Below, in pieces: positions 40,609-50,488 of a DNA stretch of 64,000 bases. The stretch comes from Bacteroidota bacterium (GTDB lineage: Bacteria; Bacteroidota; Ignavibacteria; Kapaibacteriales; UBA2268): contig JARKQC010000323.1 in the NCBI GenBank assembly GCA_029974985.1, forward strand, positions 1 through 64,000, read 5' to 3'. The position numbers and the translations under genes were made by a program. The notes beneath the pieces are model-generated. The model did no database searches, had not been told where the DNA came from, and saw only the letters and a list, made by a program, of their open reading frames with translations. Position 1 is the first letter of the stretch, and each line of letters begins with the position of its first letter.

Positions 40609-40699
40609 ATTTAACTCCTAAAAAAATTGATTTTTTTTTGCATTGATAAACATTGCAATATATTATTTTAATTATAAAGCATCAAACAAAAAAAATGAT

Positions 40700-40733
40700 T
40701 TTGACTTAAATGTTTACTTTTTTCTTATTTTAG
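40700..40733 (+). promoter_or_regulatory. Possible Bacteroidota-type promoter for the epimerase gene
   Basis: TTTG (40700-40703) and TATTTTAG (40726-40733) are 22 bases apart, with one departure from the -7 consensus. A similar box (TATTATAG, 44282-44289) precedes the lipoprotein gene at 44312, and both are followed by TAAAAGA. Candidate only. Confidence 0.3.
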
Positions 40734-40770
40734 TAAAAGAATTTTTGTAAAATAATGAAAATGATTTAAT

Positions 40771-41757
40771 TTGAAAGCATTAGTTACTGGTGCAAGTGGA
40801 TTTATAGGTAGTCATATTGTTGATATATTACTCGAAAAAAAATTTGAAGTTACTTGTTTATTAAGAAAATCAAGCAAAACCGAATGGTTAGATAAGAAAA
40901 ATGTAATAATAAAATATATTGATTTTGATGATCATCAATTATTAGTTGAAGCTATGCGTGGTGCTGAATATGTTTTTCATAGCGCAGGGTTAAATTTTGC
41001 CAAAAATAAAGATGATTATTTTAAAATTAATACACTGGGAACAAAAAAAATTTTACTCGCTTGTTATGAAAACAAATCAACAATAAAAAGATTTGTTTAT
41101 ATAAGTAGCCAAACTGCAAGCGGACCATCTAAATCATTAGAAGAAGCTATTGATGAGCGGTCGGAAAGTAAACCAATAACAATGTATGGAAAAAGTAAAA
41201 AATTAGCTGAAGATGAGGTGAGAGATTATAAAGATAAATTGCCATTTACAATTCTTAAACCTACAGCAGTATTCGGACCTCGTGATAAAGCGATTTATAG
41301 CCTTTTCAAAATGATGTATTATGGATTTGCTTCTCATGTTGGTTGTAATAAAAAATATTTAAGTTTGATATTTGTCGAAGATTTAGCTCGTGGGATAGTA
41401 GAAGCCGCTTTGTCGGATAATACTATTGATGAAACATATTTTTTATCAAATGCAGAATTTTATAATTGGGATTATATTTCTGGTGTTTTCAAAAAACAAA
41501 TGAACAAAAAACTATATTTTAAAATAAAAATTCCCGATTTTATAGTGCTATTAGTTGGGCGAATTAATGGATTTTTGAGTAAAACTTTTTCTTATTCAAC
41601 ACCCTTTGATTATGATAAAGCAATTGATTTTACACAAAAATATTGGACTTGCTCCGCTGAAAAAGCAAATCGAGATTTCGGATTCAAACAACACTATTCT
41701 TTCGAAGATGCTGTGAAAAAAACATATAATTGGTATAAAGAACATAATTGGCTGTAA
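40771..41757 (+). CDS. NAD-dependent epimerase/dehydratase (extended SDR) family protein
   Basis: The 328-residue product starts at a TTG codon (no suitable ATG; an upstream ATG in another frame is blocked). The Rossmann motif GASGFIGSHIVDILL (about 7-21), YISSQTASG, the YGKSK catalytic YxxxK (about 139-143) and TAVFGPRDK place it in the extended short-chain dehydrogenase family. Members act on sugar nucleotides or flavonoid-like substrates, and the substrate here is not clear. The next gene starts four bases after its stop. Confidence 0.85.
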   Translation: MKALVTGASGFIGSHIVDILLEKKFEVTCLLRKSSKTEWLDKKNVIIKYIDFDDHQLLVEAMRGAEYVFHSAGLNFAKNKDDYFKINTLGTKKILLACYENKSTIKRFVYISSQTASGPSKSLEEAIDERSESKPITMYGKSKKLAEDEVRDYKDKLPFTILKPTAVFGPRDKAIYSLFKMMYYGFASHVGCNKKYLSLIFVEDLARGIVEAALSDNTIDETYFLSNAEFYNWDYISGVFKKQMNKKLYFKIKIPDFIVLLVGRINGFLSKTFSYSTPFDYDKAIDFTQKYWTCSAEKANRDFGFKQHYSFEDAVKKTYNWYKEHNWL

Positions 41758-41761
41758 AACG

Positions 41762-44233
41762 ATGCTCGATATAAAAAAAATTATCGTATTTATTTTTTCG
41801 ATTATTATTATTATTATGGCTTTGTTGTATTTTTCATATAATCTTGCAAATGTTTCTGTTAAAAATGATTATGAAAAATTAGAAAGTGATTTTTTAAAAA
41901 GTAGTGTTGAAATAGAAACAAACTATTTAGGAATTCCGTACATTTCTGCTAAAAACGAAAATGATTTGTTTTTTGCTGTTGGATATTATCAAGCAAAAAT
42001 GAGATTATGGCAAATGGATTATTATAGAAGTTTAGCTTCTGGGAAATTATCAGAAATCTTTGGTGAGGAAACTGTTAAAATTGATAAGTTTATGCGTTGT
42101 TTTGAAATGGAAAAAATTTCTAAAAAAAATTATGATTCATTGTCAGCAAAATCTCGCTCGATACTCGAATCATATTCAAAAGGAGTGAATTTTTATATTG
42201 AAAATCATTCGTCAGAATTATCCTTTGAATTTAGTGCATTGGATTATAAACCTGAAATGTGGCAGGCATATCAATCATTAATGGTTGGTAAATTGCTTAC
42301 TTTCGAGCTTAGTTTGAGTATATGGGCTGATATTACATTTGGCGAAATTATAGAAAAAGTTGGAAAAGATAAATTAAATCTTTTTTTACCAAATGATTCT
42401 TACTCAACCCCCTTATATGAGCAGGAAATTATTAATGATAAAAAAGGGAAAAAAAATAAATTTTTCTCACATTATTTTGATGAGATTGATAATATAAAAG
42501 ATTTTTTAGGAATTAAAGGCACATCTTCGGGCAGTAACTGTTGGGCAATATCAAATAACTATCAAGACAATTCAAATTCTAATATTATGGCTAACGATGC
42601 ACATCTAATGTTGTCTATGCCCGCAAGATGGATGCAAATGAAAATCGAATCGCCAGAAATTAATGCTTTTGGTATGACTATGCCCGGCGTACCACTCATT
42701 ATGTCGGGGCGAAATGAGAATATTGCTTGGGGAATTACAAATATTATGGTTGATGGTTTTGATTATTTCATTGAAAAATTAGACAAAAAAGAAGAAAAAT
42801 ATTTATTTAAAGATACAATATATAAACCAATAGATTTCATTTTAGATACTATAAAAATTGCTAATCACCAGCCAGAAGTTTATTATCAAAGAAGAACAGA
42901 TAAATCAATAATAATCAGTGATTTCCATATATTAAAAGATTCTGAAATGTTTTTAAAAGTACCAATAAAAAGTGATAAAAATTCGATTATTGATAAATAT
43001 GCTTTGAGCTTTAATTGGATTGGAAATTGCTTAAATGATGAAATACAATCTCTATATAATATTAATATTTCAAATAATTATCAAGATTTCAAATATGCGT
43101 TAAGGTTTTGGTCAACACCCGGATTGAATTTTCATTATCTTGATAAAAGTGGAAATATTGCTTCTATTTCAGCGGCATCAGTACCGAAAAGAGCGTCAAA
43201 TTGCAATCCAAATATACCAAACCCCGCTTGGGACACAAGTTATTCTTGGAAAGTTTACGAAAAATTATCAGATTCAATATATTCAGAATATAATCCCAAA
43301 AGAAATTTTGTCGCTTCGGCAAATAACAAATTAATACAGAATTCAAATACATTTATATCAAATTATTGGGAGCCAGATTCGAGAATTAAAAGAATAACTG
43401 AATTATTAAGTGAATCCGTTAAATTCACTTATAGAGACGCTCAATATATGCAAAATGATTATTTATCTGTTTATGCACGCGAAATATTAAAAATTACTTT
43501 TGATGTGTTAAAAAATTATAATTCATTATTAAGCGAAGAAGAGCAATTTGAATTAAATAGACTGAAAAAATGGGATTATATATTTTCTCGTGGCTCTCAA
43601 AATGCGTCTTTATTTACTTTTTATTATGAAAAATTAGTTTATAATACTTTTTTTGATGAATTAGATGCGAGATTATATAAACAGTATTCTTTTATTTCGA
43701 GCATTCCAACACGCAAGTTATTGGAATTATTAAATTCTATTGATTCTGAAGTATTTGATGTAAAAGGAACTAATAATATTGAAAACAAAGATTTCATAAT
43801 TTTCAAAAGTTTTAGAGATGCTGTTGCAGAATTTAATGGATATTTCGCCAATATAGCTTATGACAATAGAACTTATGGGAAATTGCATAAATTAACACTC
43901 GAACACCCTTTTAGTAAATCAAAATTTCTTAAAAATGCTGTAAATTTCGGTCCTTTTGAAACGGGTGGAAATAATACAACTATAAATAATGGCGAATGGA
44001 ATATAAATAATCCTTATAAGCAAGTTATCGGAGCCTCGATGAGAATAATTAGCGATATGAGTTCTAATTATATTTATTCATCTTTGCCCGGTGGAATGTC
44101 AGGCGACCCTTTGCATCCGAATTATAATGACCAGCTTCAAATCTGGTTAAATGGTGGATATATTAGAATGAATTTTTATAAAAGTAAGAATGAAAATGAA
44201 TTAAAGCAGAAAATTTCTATAATTCCAAAATAA
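41762..44233 (+). CDS. Penicillin acylase family protein (Ntn hydrolase)
   Basis: An 823-residue member of the peptidase S45/penicillin amidase family, which are periplasmic amidases made as precursors. The N-terminus carries a hydrophobic segment (IIVFIFSIIIIIMALLYFSY) that may be a signal or anchor. The alpha-chain block NDLFFAVGYYQAKMRLWQMDYYRSLASG is typical. Self-cleavage should occur at Gly257-Ser258 within TSSGSNCWAIS, leaving Ser258 as the nucleophile. MANDAHLMLSMPARW and NITWG-like NENIAWGITN are conserved active-site loops. C-terminal LPGGMSGDPLHPNYNDQL is also canonical. The acyl substrate is unknown; quorum-signal or peptide amides are possibilities. Confidence 0.9.
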   Translation: MLDIKKIIVFIFSIIIIIMALLYFSYNLANVSVKNDYEKLESDFLKSSVEIETNYLGIPYISAKNENDLFFAVGYYQAKMRLWQMDYYRSLASGKLSEIFGEETVKIDKFMRCFEMEKISKKNYDSLSAKSRSILESYSKGVNFYIENHSSELSFEFSALDYKPEMWQAYQSLMVGKLLTFELSLSIWADITFGEIIEKVGKDKLNLFLPNDSYSTPLYEQEIINDKKGKKNKFFSHYFDEIDNIKDFLGIKGTSSGSNCWAISNNYQDNSNSNIMANDAHLMLSMPARWMQMKIESPEINAFGMTMPGVPLIMSGRNENIAWGITNIMVDGFDYFIEKLDKKEEKYLFKDTIYKPIDFILDTIKIANHQPEVYYQRRTDKSIIISDFHILKDSEMFLKVPIKSDKNSIIDKYALSFNWIGNCLNDEIQSLYNINISNNYQDFKYALRFWSTPGLNFHYLDKSGNIASISAASVPKRASNCNPNIPNPAWDTSYSWKVYEKLSDSIYSEYNPKRNFVASANNKLIQNSNTFISNYWEPDSRIKRITELLSESVKFTYRDAQYMQNDYLSVYAREILKITFDVLKNYNSLLSEEEQFELNRLKKWDYIFSRGSQNASLFTFYYEKLVYNTFFDELDARLYKQYSFISSIPTRKLLELLNSIDSEVFDVKGTNNIENKDFIIFKSFRDAVAEFNGYFANIAYDNRTYGKLHKLTLEHPFSKSKFLKNAVNFGPFETGGNNTTINNGEWNINNPYKQVIGASMRIISDMSSNYIYSSLPGGMSGDPLHPNYNDQLQIWLNGGYIRMNFYKSKNENELKQKISIIPK

Positions 44234-44301
44234 ATAATTGTTTTTAAAAAATGATTTGTAACATAATAATGCTTTTTTCGTTATTATAGTAAAAGATAAT
44301 T

Positions 44302-44306
44302 GGAGG
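44302..44306 (+). promoter_or_regulatory. Strong Shine-Dalgarno sequence before the lipoprotein gene
   Basis: GGAGG lies five bases before the ATG at 44312, an unusually strong ribosome-binding site for this window. It supports that start over the upstream in-frame ATG at 44300. Confidence 0.75.
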
Positions 44307-44311
44307 CTCTT

Positions 44312-45382
44312 ATGAAAAAGTTTAGTTTAATATTGCTTGTAGTTTCTGCAGTTTTAATATCTTGTAGTAGCACTAATTCTGGTTCTTATTTTTCTTATAA
44401 TAATAATCCAGAATATGATAATAGAAATTCAGAAACGAGTAACTCACAATTTGTTGATAACGAAAACAATTCTTCGTGGGTTAATCCATTGAGTTCAAAT
44501 AAAACGAGTCAAAATAGCGGATATGTATATTCAGATTATTCATATCAATATAATCCATATATGTATGTACCAGTAGTGGTTCCATGGTGGAATAGATATA
44601 ATGGTTGGATAGTTTATCCGTATCCGGGAAGTCATTTTACTGTTTATTATTCAAATTTCTGGGGATACGATTGGTATTCGCCATGGTACACATATAACCC
44701 TATATACGGTGGATATTGGGGAGCTTATGGCTATGATAGCTATTATCATCATTGGTATCACCAACCTATTTACTCAAGAAAAGATAATAATATTCAAAAA
44801 AGTACTTATAGAAATTTTGGTGCAAATAGAGGTACATACTCTTATACTTCCAGCACGAGAAATACTAATTCCTCATCAGAAAGGTTGAATAATAATATTA
44901 GAGGTGCAAGCTCTGGAAGAGTAGAATCATCTTCATCGAGAGCAAGAACTGAATCTACTAATATTAATAGTGGGAATGTTTTTAGAACTACTGAATCTAA
45001 TCCAAATGTTAGAACGAATACCTCTTCGAGCCGTTCTTCGAGTACAAATGCTTCTGAAAATAAAACATTTAGGTCAATCGAACCAGGGAAAAGTTCGAAT
45101 GTAAATAATACTATTGATAAACCAGCTACTAACAATCAAAACATTTATAGAACTAACACAAATACTAATACAAATAGCTCTTCAACAAGAGGAGTTAATG
45201 CAAGTCCATCAAATAATAATTCAAATCCATCTTCTGGCTCAAGAGGATATGAAAATAATTCGGGAAGCTCAAGAGGAAGCTCAAATAGTAATTCAAGCGG
45301 TTCTGGAAGTTCTGGTGGCTCGGGTAATTCTTCTTCTGAAAGAGGAACAAGTACGGGAACGGGTAGTGGTAGAACGAGGTAA
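44312..45382 (+). CDS. Putative lipoprotein, Tyr/Trp-rich core with Ser/Asn/Gly-rich low-complexity tail
   Basis: About 356 residues. MKKFSLILLVVSAVLISCSS is a lipoprotein signal (lipobox LISC). Residues about 65-150 are very rich in Tyr and Trp, with repeated short phrases such as VPWWNRYNGWIVYPYP and WYSPWYTYNP. From about 160 the sequence is a low-complexity Ser/Asn/Thr/Arg/Gly chain. I recognise no domain; surface or adhesive function is speculative. The SD GGAGG supports this start. Two bases separate it from the FadL-like gene, suggesting the two are co-translated. An overlapping frame at 45114-45395 is a shadow. Confidence 0.75.
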   Translation: MKKFSLILLVVSAVLISCSSTNSGSYFSYNNNPEYDNRNSETSNSQFVDNENNSSWVNPLSSNKTSQNSGYVYSDYSYQYNPYMYVPVVVPWWNRYNGWIVYPYPGSHFTVYYSNFWGYDWYSPWYTYNPIYGGYWGAYGYDSYYHHWYHQPIYSRKDNNIQKSTYRNFGANRGTYSYTSSTRNTNSSSERLNNNIRGASSGRVESSSSRARTESTNINSGNVFRTTESNPNVRTNTSSSRSSSTNASENKTFRSIEPGKSSNVNNTIDKPATNNQNIYRTNTNTNTNSSSTRGVNASPSNNNSNPSSGSRGYENNSGSSRGSSNSNSSGSGSSGGSGNSSSERGTSTGTGSGRTR

Positions 45383-45384
45383 GT

Positions 45385-46824
45385 ATGAAAATTAGAATAT
45401 TAATAATGATATTTTTACTTTCTTATTCATTTTCTTTTAGCCAATATATTGAAGATGCATTAAGATATTCAAATTCAAATGGTATAATAACTGCAAGAGC
45501 GGCAGGGCTTAATATTGCATTTCAAGGTATTTCTGATGATATTGCGGCTTTGTATTATAATCCAGCAGGTTTAACATTGATTGGAAAGTCTGAATTATCT
45601 TTTGGACTTGGATTTACTCGTAATTCCAACGAAACAAATTATATCAATACAAATGATATTTTAAAATCTAATATTGAATATGTTACTCACATTGGTATTG
45701 CTTTACCTGTACAATTTGAGGACACGAAAGCGGCAATTGCTATCGCATATTTTTTAGAAGATGATTATTCGAGTAATTTATCGTTTAAAGGTTTTAACCC
45801 TTATACAACACTAATAAATAGCGAGTCTTCACTTGGACCAAGAAGTCTTAAAGACAATTGGTCGTATTTATTATATTTATCAAATAATGAAGGTAATGGT
45901 GATAAAGTAAATTTTATTACTCCATATAAAGATAGTTTAAATCAATCGGCAATAATAACCGAGGGCGGAGGTTTGCAGAATATTAGTGGTGGAATGTCTT
46001 TTGATGTAAGCGAGTACGTATCACTTGGATTTGGAATCACTGGTAAATGGGGCGATTATAGTTATAGTAAAAATTATACAGAATCTGATGATCGAGGTAT
46101 TTATTCTAATGTTGATATTGAAGGACGTATCTTTGATAGGCTTAAAACAAATGAAAATTTATCTCAAAAAGTTTCTGGAATAAATGCTACTATTGGAGTA
46201 CAAACTCGTCTTGGAGATTTTTTCAGATTTGGAGTTGCCGTCAAAACTCCAACGTGGTATCAAGTAGATGAAACGTTTGACGCGAGATACGATGCGTATT
46301 TCAAATCTGCACATCAATCTGAATATTATAAATATGATGGAAAAAATTCATACAATTTACGCACCCCTTTTGTTTATAGTGCGGGCATTTCTATACACGG
46401 CGAAGGATTAACTTTTGCGGCGGGGGTTGAATATTCAGACGATACACAATTAAAATTCAGCGATGCAATTCCCGAAGTTATGGCTTTGAATAATCGAATA
46501 ATGCTCGAACTCGTTGGTCGCACTTCTTGGGGATTTGGATTAGAATATGATATTCCTTTTGTTCCATTTGTTGTCAGAGCAAGCTATTCACGTACTACAT
46601 CACCATATCAAATGGATATACCTAATGCAAATCTTACTAATTTTTCTCTGGGTGCTGGCGCTTATATTGGAAAAAATATTCGTTTAGATGGTGTATTTAG
46701 ATGGATTGATTATTCAGAGCAACTTACAAATTTTAAAACCGAAAGTTATCTAGAAAAATATGCAAATTTTGTTGTCAATAGAATGCCTTTAAATATTAGC
46801 TTAGGTTTGACTTATAGATACTAA
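45385..46824 (+). CDS. OmpP1/FadL-family outer-membrane transport protein
   Basis: A 479-residue outer-membrane beta-barrel of the FadL type, which lets long-chain fatty acids or other hydrophobic molecules pass. The signal peptide is MKIRILIMIFLLSYSFSFS. The diagnostic post-signal region AAGLNIAFQGISDDIAALYYNPAGL follows, with the NPAG motif conserved. The barrel alternates aromatic strands and ends PLNISLGLTYRY, with terminal aromatic residue, as expected for BAM-inserted porins. The preceding lipoprotein gene ends two bases before it, so a functional link is likely. Confidence 0.9.
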   Translation: MKIRILIMIFLLSYSFSFSQYIEDALRYSNSNGIITARAAGLNIAFQGISDDIAALYYNPAGLTLIGKSELSFGLGFTRNSNETNYINTNDILKSNIEYVTHIGIALPVQFEDTKAAIAIAYFLEDDYSSNLSFKGFNPYTTLINSESSLGPRSLKDNWSYLLYLSNNEGNGDKVNFITPYKDSLNQSAIITEGGGLQNISGGMSFDVSEYVSLGFGITGKWGDYSYSKNYTESDDRGIYSNVDIEGRIFDRLKTNENLSQKVSGINATIGVQTRLGDFFRFGVAVKTPTWYQVDETFDARYDAYFKSAHQSEYYKYDGKNSYNLRTPFVYSAGISIHGEGLTFAAGVEYSDDTQLKFSDAIPEVMALNNRIMLELVGRTSWGFGLEYDIPFVPFVVRASYSRTTSPYQMDIPNANLTNFSLGAGAYIGKNIRLDGVFRWIDYSEQLTNFKTESYLEKYANFVVNRMPLNISLGLTYRY

Positions 46825-46847
46825 AAATTAATCAAAATTTCTATTTT

Positions 46848-46885
46848 AAAAGACTCATTTATATTTTCTTAAATGGGTCTTTTTT
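46848..46885. terminator. Bidirectional terminator between the FadL-like gene and the membrane protein gene
   Basis: AAAAGACTCATTTA (46848-46861) pairs with TAAATGGGTCTTTT (46870-46883), one G-U only, with an eight-base loop and flanking T residues on each strand. The hairpin directly abuts the minus-strand stop codon at 46884. Confidence 0.85.
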
Positions 46886-47924
46886 AATTCTTAATATCGG
46901 CTTTTTTTTCTCTTAAAAATGCTCTTAATAAATTTTCAACTTCTTTGCTATTTCCAAATTCATTAGATATAAGCGGTATATTATCATTATTATGACTATT
47001 ATTTTTATTTTGCATTTCAATATCGCTACGGCTATATATTACTGTAACTGCATAAGTTAAAAGCACGGAGAACTCTAATCCTAAAGCAAAAAATATTAAC
47101 GAAGGCTGATTAGAAGGAATGAATTTTAATCCACGCATACCAATAATAATAATCAAAACAGCCGCACCGATATATACTAATCCAAGAACAACATTGCTAT
47201 ATTTATCTGTAAAATAAAATCTTAAATAAAATTTTAAAGCACTCCAAGTATTTAAAAAGCGATATAAAAAATTTCCATTTTTCCATTTTAGAGCTGTTTT
47301 AATATATCTTAAATCCTCTGGAGCGATGCCCCATTCATCAGCTAAATTTAATAAATTTAGTGTGTCAGATTCTAATATTTGTTGCTCAATATTATGAATA
47401 TTACTTGTTTTTTTTTGAATTTTAATAATTAATATATCAACTGTATTATATATTTCACGCTCAATTTTGTGCCTCATAAGACCAATATTTATAGGCAGAA
47501 TTGCTGACATTAATAATGAAACAAATACTGCTAATATTAGTACTGGCATAAATAATGATAAAGCAGGATTAAGCGAATAAATTGATTCTTGTTCTGTATT
47601 CTTATAAATGAGGATCCGCCAATTTGTCAGATAATCTCTTAAAAAATCTTCTTTTACTTTTTCTAATTCGATTAATTCATCGCGCGAAATATATTTTGAT
47701 AATACCCTATCTTCTTTACTTTTTTTGAAAGTATTTAAAGTACCATCTAAAATCACATTTCCGTTTAGATACTGTTCAACGATAATAGTTTTAATATTTG
47801 GTAAGACGATATAATATGTGCCAGAAAAAATTAAAAAGAACATTATTAAGAATACTATATAATGTACCGTATTACTTGCAAATAAATTATAATATGATTC
47901 TCTTTGACTATTGTAATTATTCAT
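46884..47924 (-). CDS. Hypothetical four-pass membrane protein
   Basis: I do not recognise this 346-residue protein. Four hydrophobic segments are visible: VHYIVFLIMFFLIFSGTYYIV (about 17-38), LFMPVLILAVFVSLLMSAIL (about 124-144), VVLGLVYIGAAVLIIIIGM (about 245-264) and LIFFALGLEFSVLLTYAVTV (about 275-296). Between the second and third is a helical cytosolic-looking region (RHKIEREIYNTVDILIIKIQKKTSN). The C-terminal tail is hydrophilic, ends in LREKKADIKN, and lacks a known motif. It is alone on the minus strand, convergent with FadL. Codon use matches the rest of the window. Confidence 0.7.
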   Translation of the reverse strand: MNNYNSQRESYYNLFASNTVHYIVFLIMFFLIFSGTYYIVLPNIKTIIVEQYLNGNVILDGTLNTFKKSKEDRVLSKYISRDELIELEKVKEDFLRDYLTNWRILIYKNTEQESIYSLNPALSLFMPVLILAVFVSLLMSAILPINIGLMRHKIEREIYNTVDILIIKIQKKTSNIHNIEQQILESDTLNLLNLADEWGIAPEDLRYIKTALKWKNGNFLYRFLNTWSALKFYLRFYFTDKYSNVVLGLVYIGAAVLIIIIGMRGLKFIPSNQPSLIFFALGLEFSVLLTYAVTVIYSRSDIEMQNKNNSHNNDNIPLISNEFGNSKEVENLLRAFLREKKADIKN

Positions 47925-48090
47925 ATATTTATTTTTTTATCAGTATTTAATTATAATTAATTAATATAAAAATACTAAATTTTAATTGATATTTAGTATA
48001 TACAAATTACAAAAATACCAAAATACAAAAACTTATAAGAAATCCAAAGAAATAATTAATAATTAAATTGATATCAATTATTTAATTTTA

Positions 48091-48507
48091 TTATTCACCA
48101 ATTATTTTAACTAATACTCTTTTTTTTCGTTTTCCATCAAATTCACCATAAAAAATTTGCTCCCAAGGTCCGAAATCAAATTTTCCATTAGTAATTGCAA
48201 CAACGACCTCGCGTCCCATAATTTGTCTTTTTAGATGAGCGTCAGCATTATCTTCGTAACCGTTATGCTTATATTGAGAATGAGGTTTTTCAGGAGCAAG
48301 TTTTTCAAGCCAAACTTCAAAATCACTATGTAAGCCACTTTCATCATCATTAATGAATACACTCGAAGTTATGTGCATAGCATTAACGAGAACGAGACCT
48401 TCTTTAATATTACTTTCTATTAAACATTTTTCTACTTCATTTGTAATATTAATATATGTTCTTCTTCTATCAGTATTAAACCATAACTCTTTTCTATAAC
48501 TTTTCAT
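48091..48507 (-). CDS. YjbQ family protein (UPF0047)
   Basis: A 138-residue member of the YjbQ/UPF0047 family, beta-sandwich proteins some of which show thiamine-phosphate synthase activity. [32 protein letters not shown] and the C-terminal [37 protein letters not shown] (regions about 41-72 and 102-138) are the conserved blocks, with the family histidines. The protein is of standard length. Physiological role is not settled in the family. Confidence 0.93.
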   Translation of the reverse strand: MKSYRKELWFNTDRRRTYINITNEVEKCLIESNIKEGLVLVNAMHITSSVFINDDESGLHSDFEVWLEKLAPEKPHSQYKHNGYEDNADAHLKRQIMGREVVVAITNGKFDFGPWEQIFYGEFDGKRKKRVLVKIIGE

Positions 48508-48685
48508 TTTATTAATAAAATAAATAATTAAACATTAAATTTAGCAAAAATGCAAAAAAACAACTTAATATAATAAATATTTTCTATAATTAATATAATT
48601 TAATGTAAAATTAAATCTAAAATAATTAATTTTGTAATTCATATTTTTTTAAATTTAGAAAAAACTATTTTTGGATTTTAATATA

Positions 48686-50386
48686 ATGAAACAATCAGAT
48701 TATTTTATACCAACACTTAGAGAAACACCAGCAGATGCAATGATACCATCACATCAATTAATGTTGCGTTCTGGTATGGTTAGACAACTTGCTTCAGGCA
48801 TATTTTCGTGGCTACCACTCGGATTTAGAATACTTAATAGAGTAATTTCGATAATAAGAGAAGAAATGGATCGAATAGGTGGACAAGAATTTTTACTTCC
48901 AGCACTTAATCCTATAGATATTTGGGAACAAACGGGTAGGGTAGAAGCTATGGGCGATGTAATGTTTCATATTAAAAACCGTGATGGACTTGTTTTAGCG
49001 CCTACACACGAAGAAATCATTACTTTCCATGCACGCCAACACGTTAAATCATATCGCGATTTGCCGCAGATTTGGTATCAAATACAAACAAAATTTAGAA
49101 ACGAACCAAGACCAAAGTCAGGAGTATTACGTGGAAGGCAGTTTATTATGAAAGACGCGTATTCTATGGATACCTCATTAGAAGGTCTTGATGAAAGTTA
49201 TTATAAACATTACGAAGCATATAAATCAATTTTTGAACGTTGTGGTATAAAGTTTTTTGTTGTGGGAGCGTCGAGTGGTGCTATGGGCGGTCGCCAATCA
49301 CAAGAATTTATGGTGGAATCTGATAGCGGCGAAGATACTTGTGCGATTTCAGATTCGGGATATGCCGCAAATATAGAGGTAGCTGTATCACAAGTAGAAC
49401 CAGTCGGAAGGATAAAAGAAGAATTAGCACTCGAGTTATTCCCAACTCCAACAGCAAAAACTATTGATGATTTGGTTGAGCAATATGGATTTCCAGAAAG
49501 TAGATGTGCAAAATCAGTGCTTTATATTGCCGATGACAACCCTGTATTACTATTTATGCGTGGAAATGATGAATTAAATGAAAATAAATTACAATCTATA
49601 TTAGGAACATCAAATCTAAGACCAGCTTTGCCCGAAGAACTTATTAAATATACTGGTGCTGACCATGGCTCGATAGGACCAATTAATCTTAAAACAAATA
49701 TTAGAATCATTGCTGATAATTTGTTAAAAGATGCCAATGGCTTAATTAGTGGTGCGAATAAAGATGGCTATCACTATAAAAATATTGATTTCACAAGAGA
49801 TTGCCATATACCCGAATATCAAGATTTAAGAACTATAAAAGAAGGCGAACCTTGTGTAATTAATGGTTCACCATTAAGAGTAGTAAAAGCTATTGAATTA
49901 GGACATATTTTTAAACTCGGTACAAAATATTCAGAAGCATTAGGAGCAAATTATTTAGATTCTGAAAGTAACGAGAATCCTATAATTATGGGTAGCTATG
50001 GTATCGGTGTTGAAAGAGTAATCGCATGCTATCTTGAGCAACATTTTGATATTGCTGGAATAATTTGGGAAAAATATCTGACACCGTTTCAAATTCATAT
50101 ACTTGGGTTAAACGAAAATAAATTCGAAGAAGTTAAAAATACAGCAGAAAATCTTTATTCGGAATTGAATAAAAATGGCTTCGAAGTTCTATATGATAAT
50201 AGAAATGAATCGCCCGGTATAAAATTTAATGACGCAGATTTAATAGGTATTCCAATACAAATAATAATTGGAAATAAAAATTTATCTCAAGGAAAAGTCG
50301 AAATTAAATTTAGAAAAACTGGTGAGAGAAAATCTGTTGAAGTTGAAAATATTATTACAGAAATAAATAATTTTTACAAAAATTAA
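48686..50386 (+). CDS. proS: Prolyl-tRNA synthetase
   Basis: A class IIa aminoacyl-tRNA synthetase that charges tRNA-Pro. I start at the ATG at 48686 (MKQSDYFIPTLRETPADAMIPSHQL); a TTG five codons upstream is less likely. The motif 2 region FRNEPRPKSGVLRGRQFIMKDAYSMD and the motif 3 region NPIIMGSYGIGVERVIACYLEQ (both class II) are present. The region from about 225 to 405, including the YbaK-like INS editing insertion, marks the bacterial-type enzyme of about 570 residues. The anticodon-binding domain is at the C-terminus. A possible -7 box TATTTTTG (48666-48673) would give a very short leader. Confidence 0.95.
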   Translation: MKQSDYFIPTLRETPADAMIPSHQLMLRSGMVRQLASGIFSWLPLGFRILNRVISIIREEMDRIGGQEFLLPALNPIDIWEQTGRVEAMGDVMFHIKNRDGLVLAPTHEEIITFHARQHVKSYRDLPQIWYQIQTKFRNEPRPKSGVLRGRQFIMKDAYSMDTSLEGLDESYYKHYEAYKSIFERCGIKFFVVGASSGAMGGRQSQEFMVESDSGEDTCAISDSGYAANIEVAVSQVEPVGRIKEELALELFPTPTAKTIDDLVEQYGFPESRCAKSVLYIADDNPVLLFMRGNDELNENKLQSILGTSNLRPALPEELIKYTGADHGSIGPINLKTNIRIIADNLLKDANGLISGANKDGYHYKNIDFTRDCHIPEYQDLRTIKEGEPCVINGSPLRVVKAIELGHIFKLGTKYSEALGANYLDSESNENPIIMGSYGIGVERVIACYLEQHFDIAGIIWEKYLTPFQIHILGLNENKFEEVKNTAENLYSELNKNGFEVLYDNRNESPGIKFNDADLIGIPIQIIIGNKNLSQGKVEIKFRKTGERKSVEVENIITEINNFYKN

Positions 50387-50488
50387 TAATTTATTTAAGA
50401 ACATTTGGCATTAACATTACTTAATTAATAAATTTTAGTTTTTATGATTAAGAAATTTAATTTATCAAATTAAGTATATAAGAAAAAG

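Noticed and set aside
43140-43352. Small frames on both strands within the penicillin acylase gene
   Set aside because: Shadow frames within a gene having a complete set of Ntn-hydrolase motifs.
45114-45395. Frame overlapping the Ser/Asn-rich lipoprotein tail, Gln/Ile/Leu-rich
   Set aside because: A frame-shifted reading of low-complexity codons, no RBS; the lipoprotein frame has signal peptide and SD.
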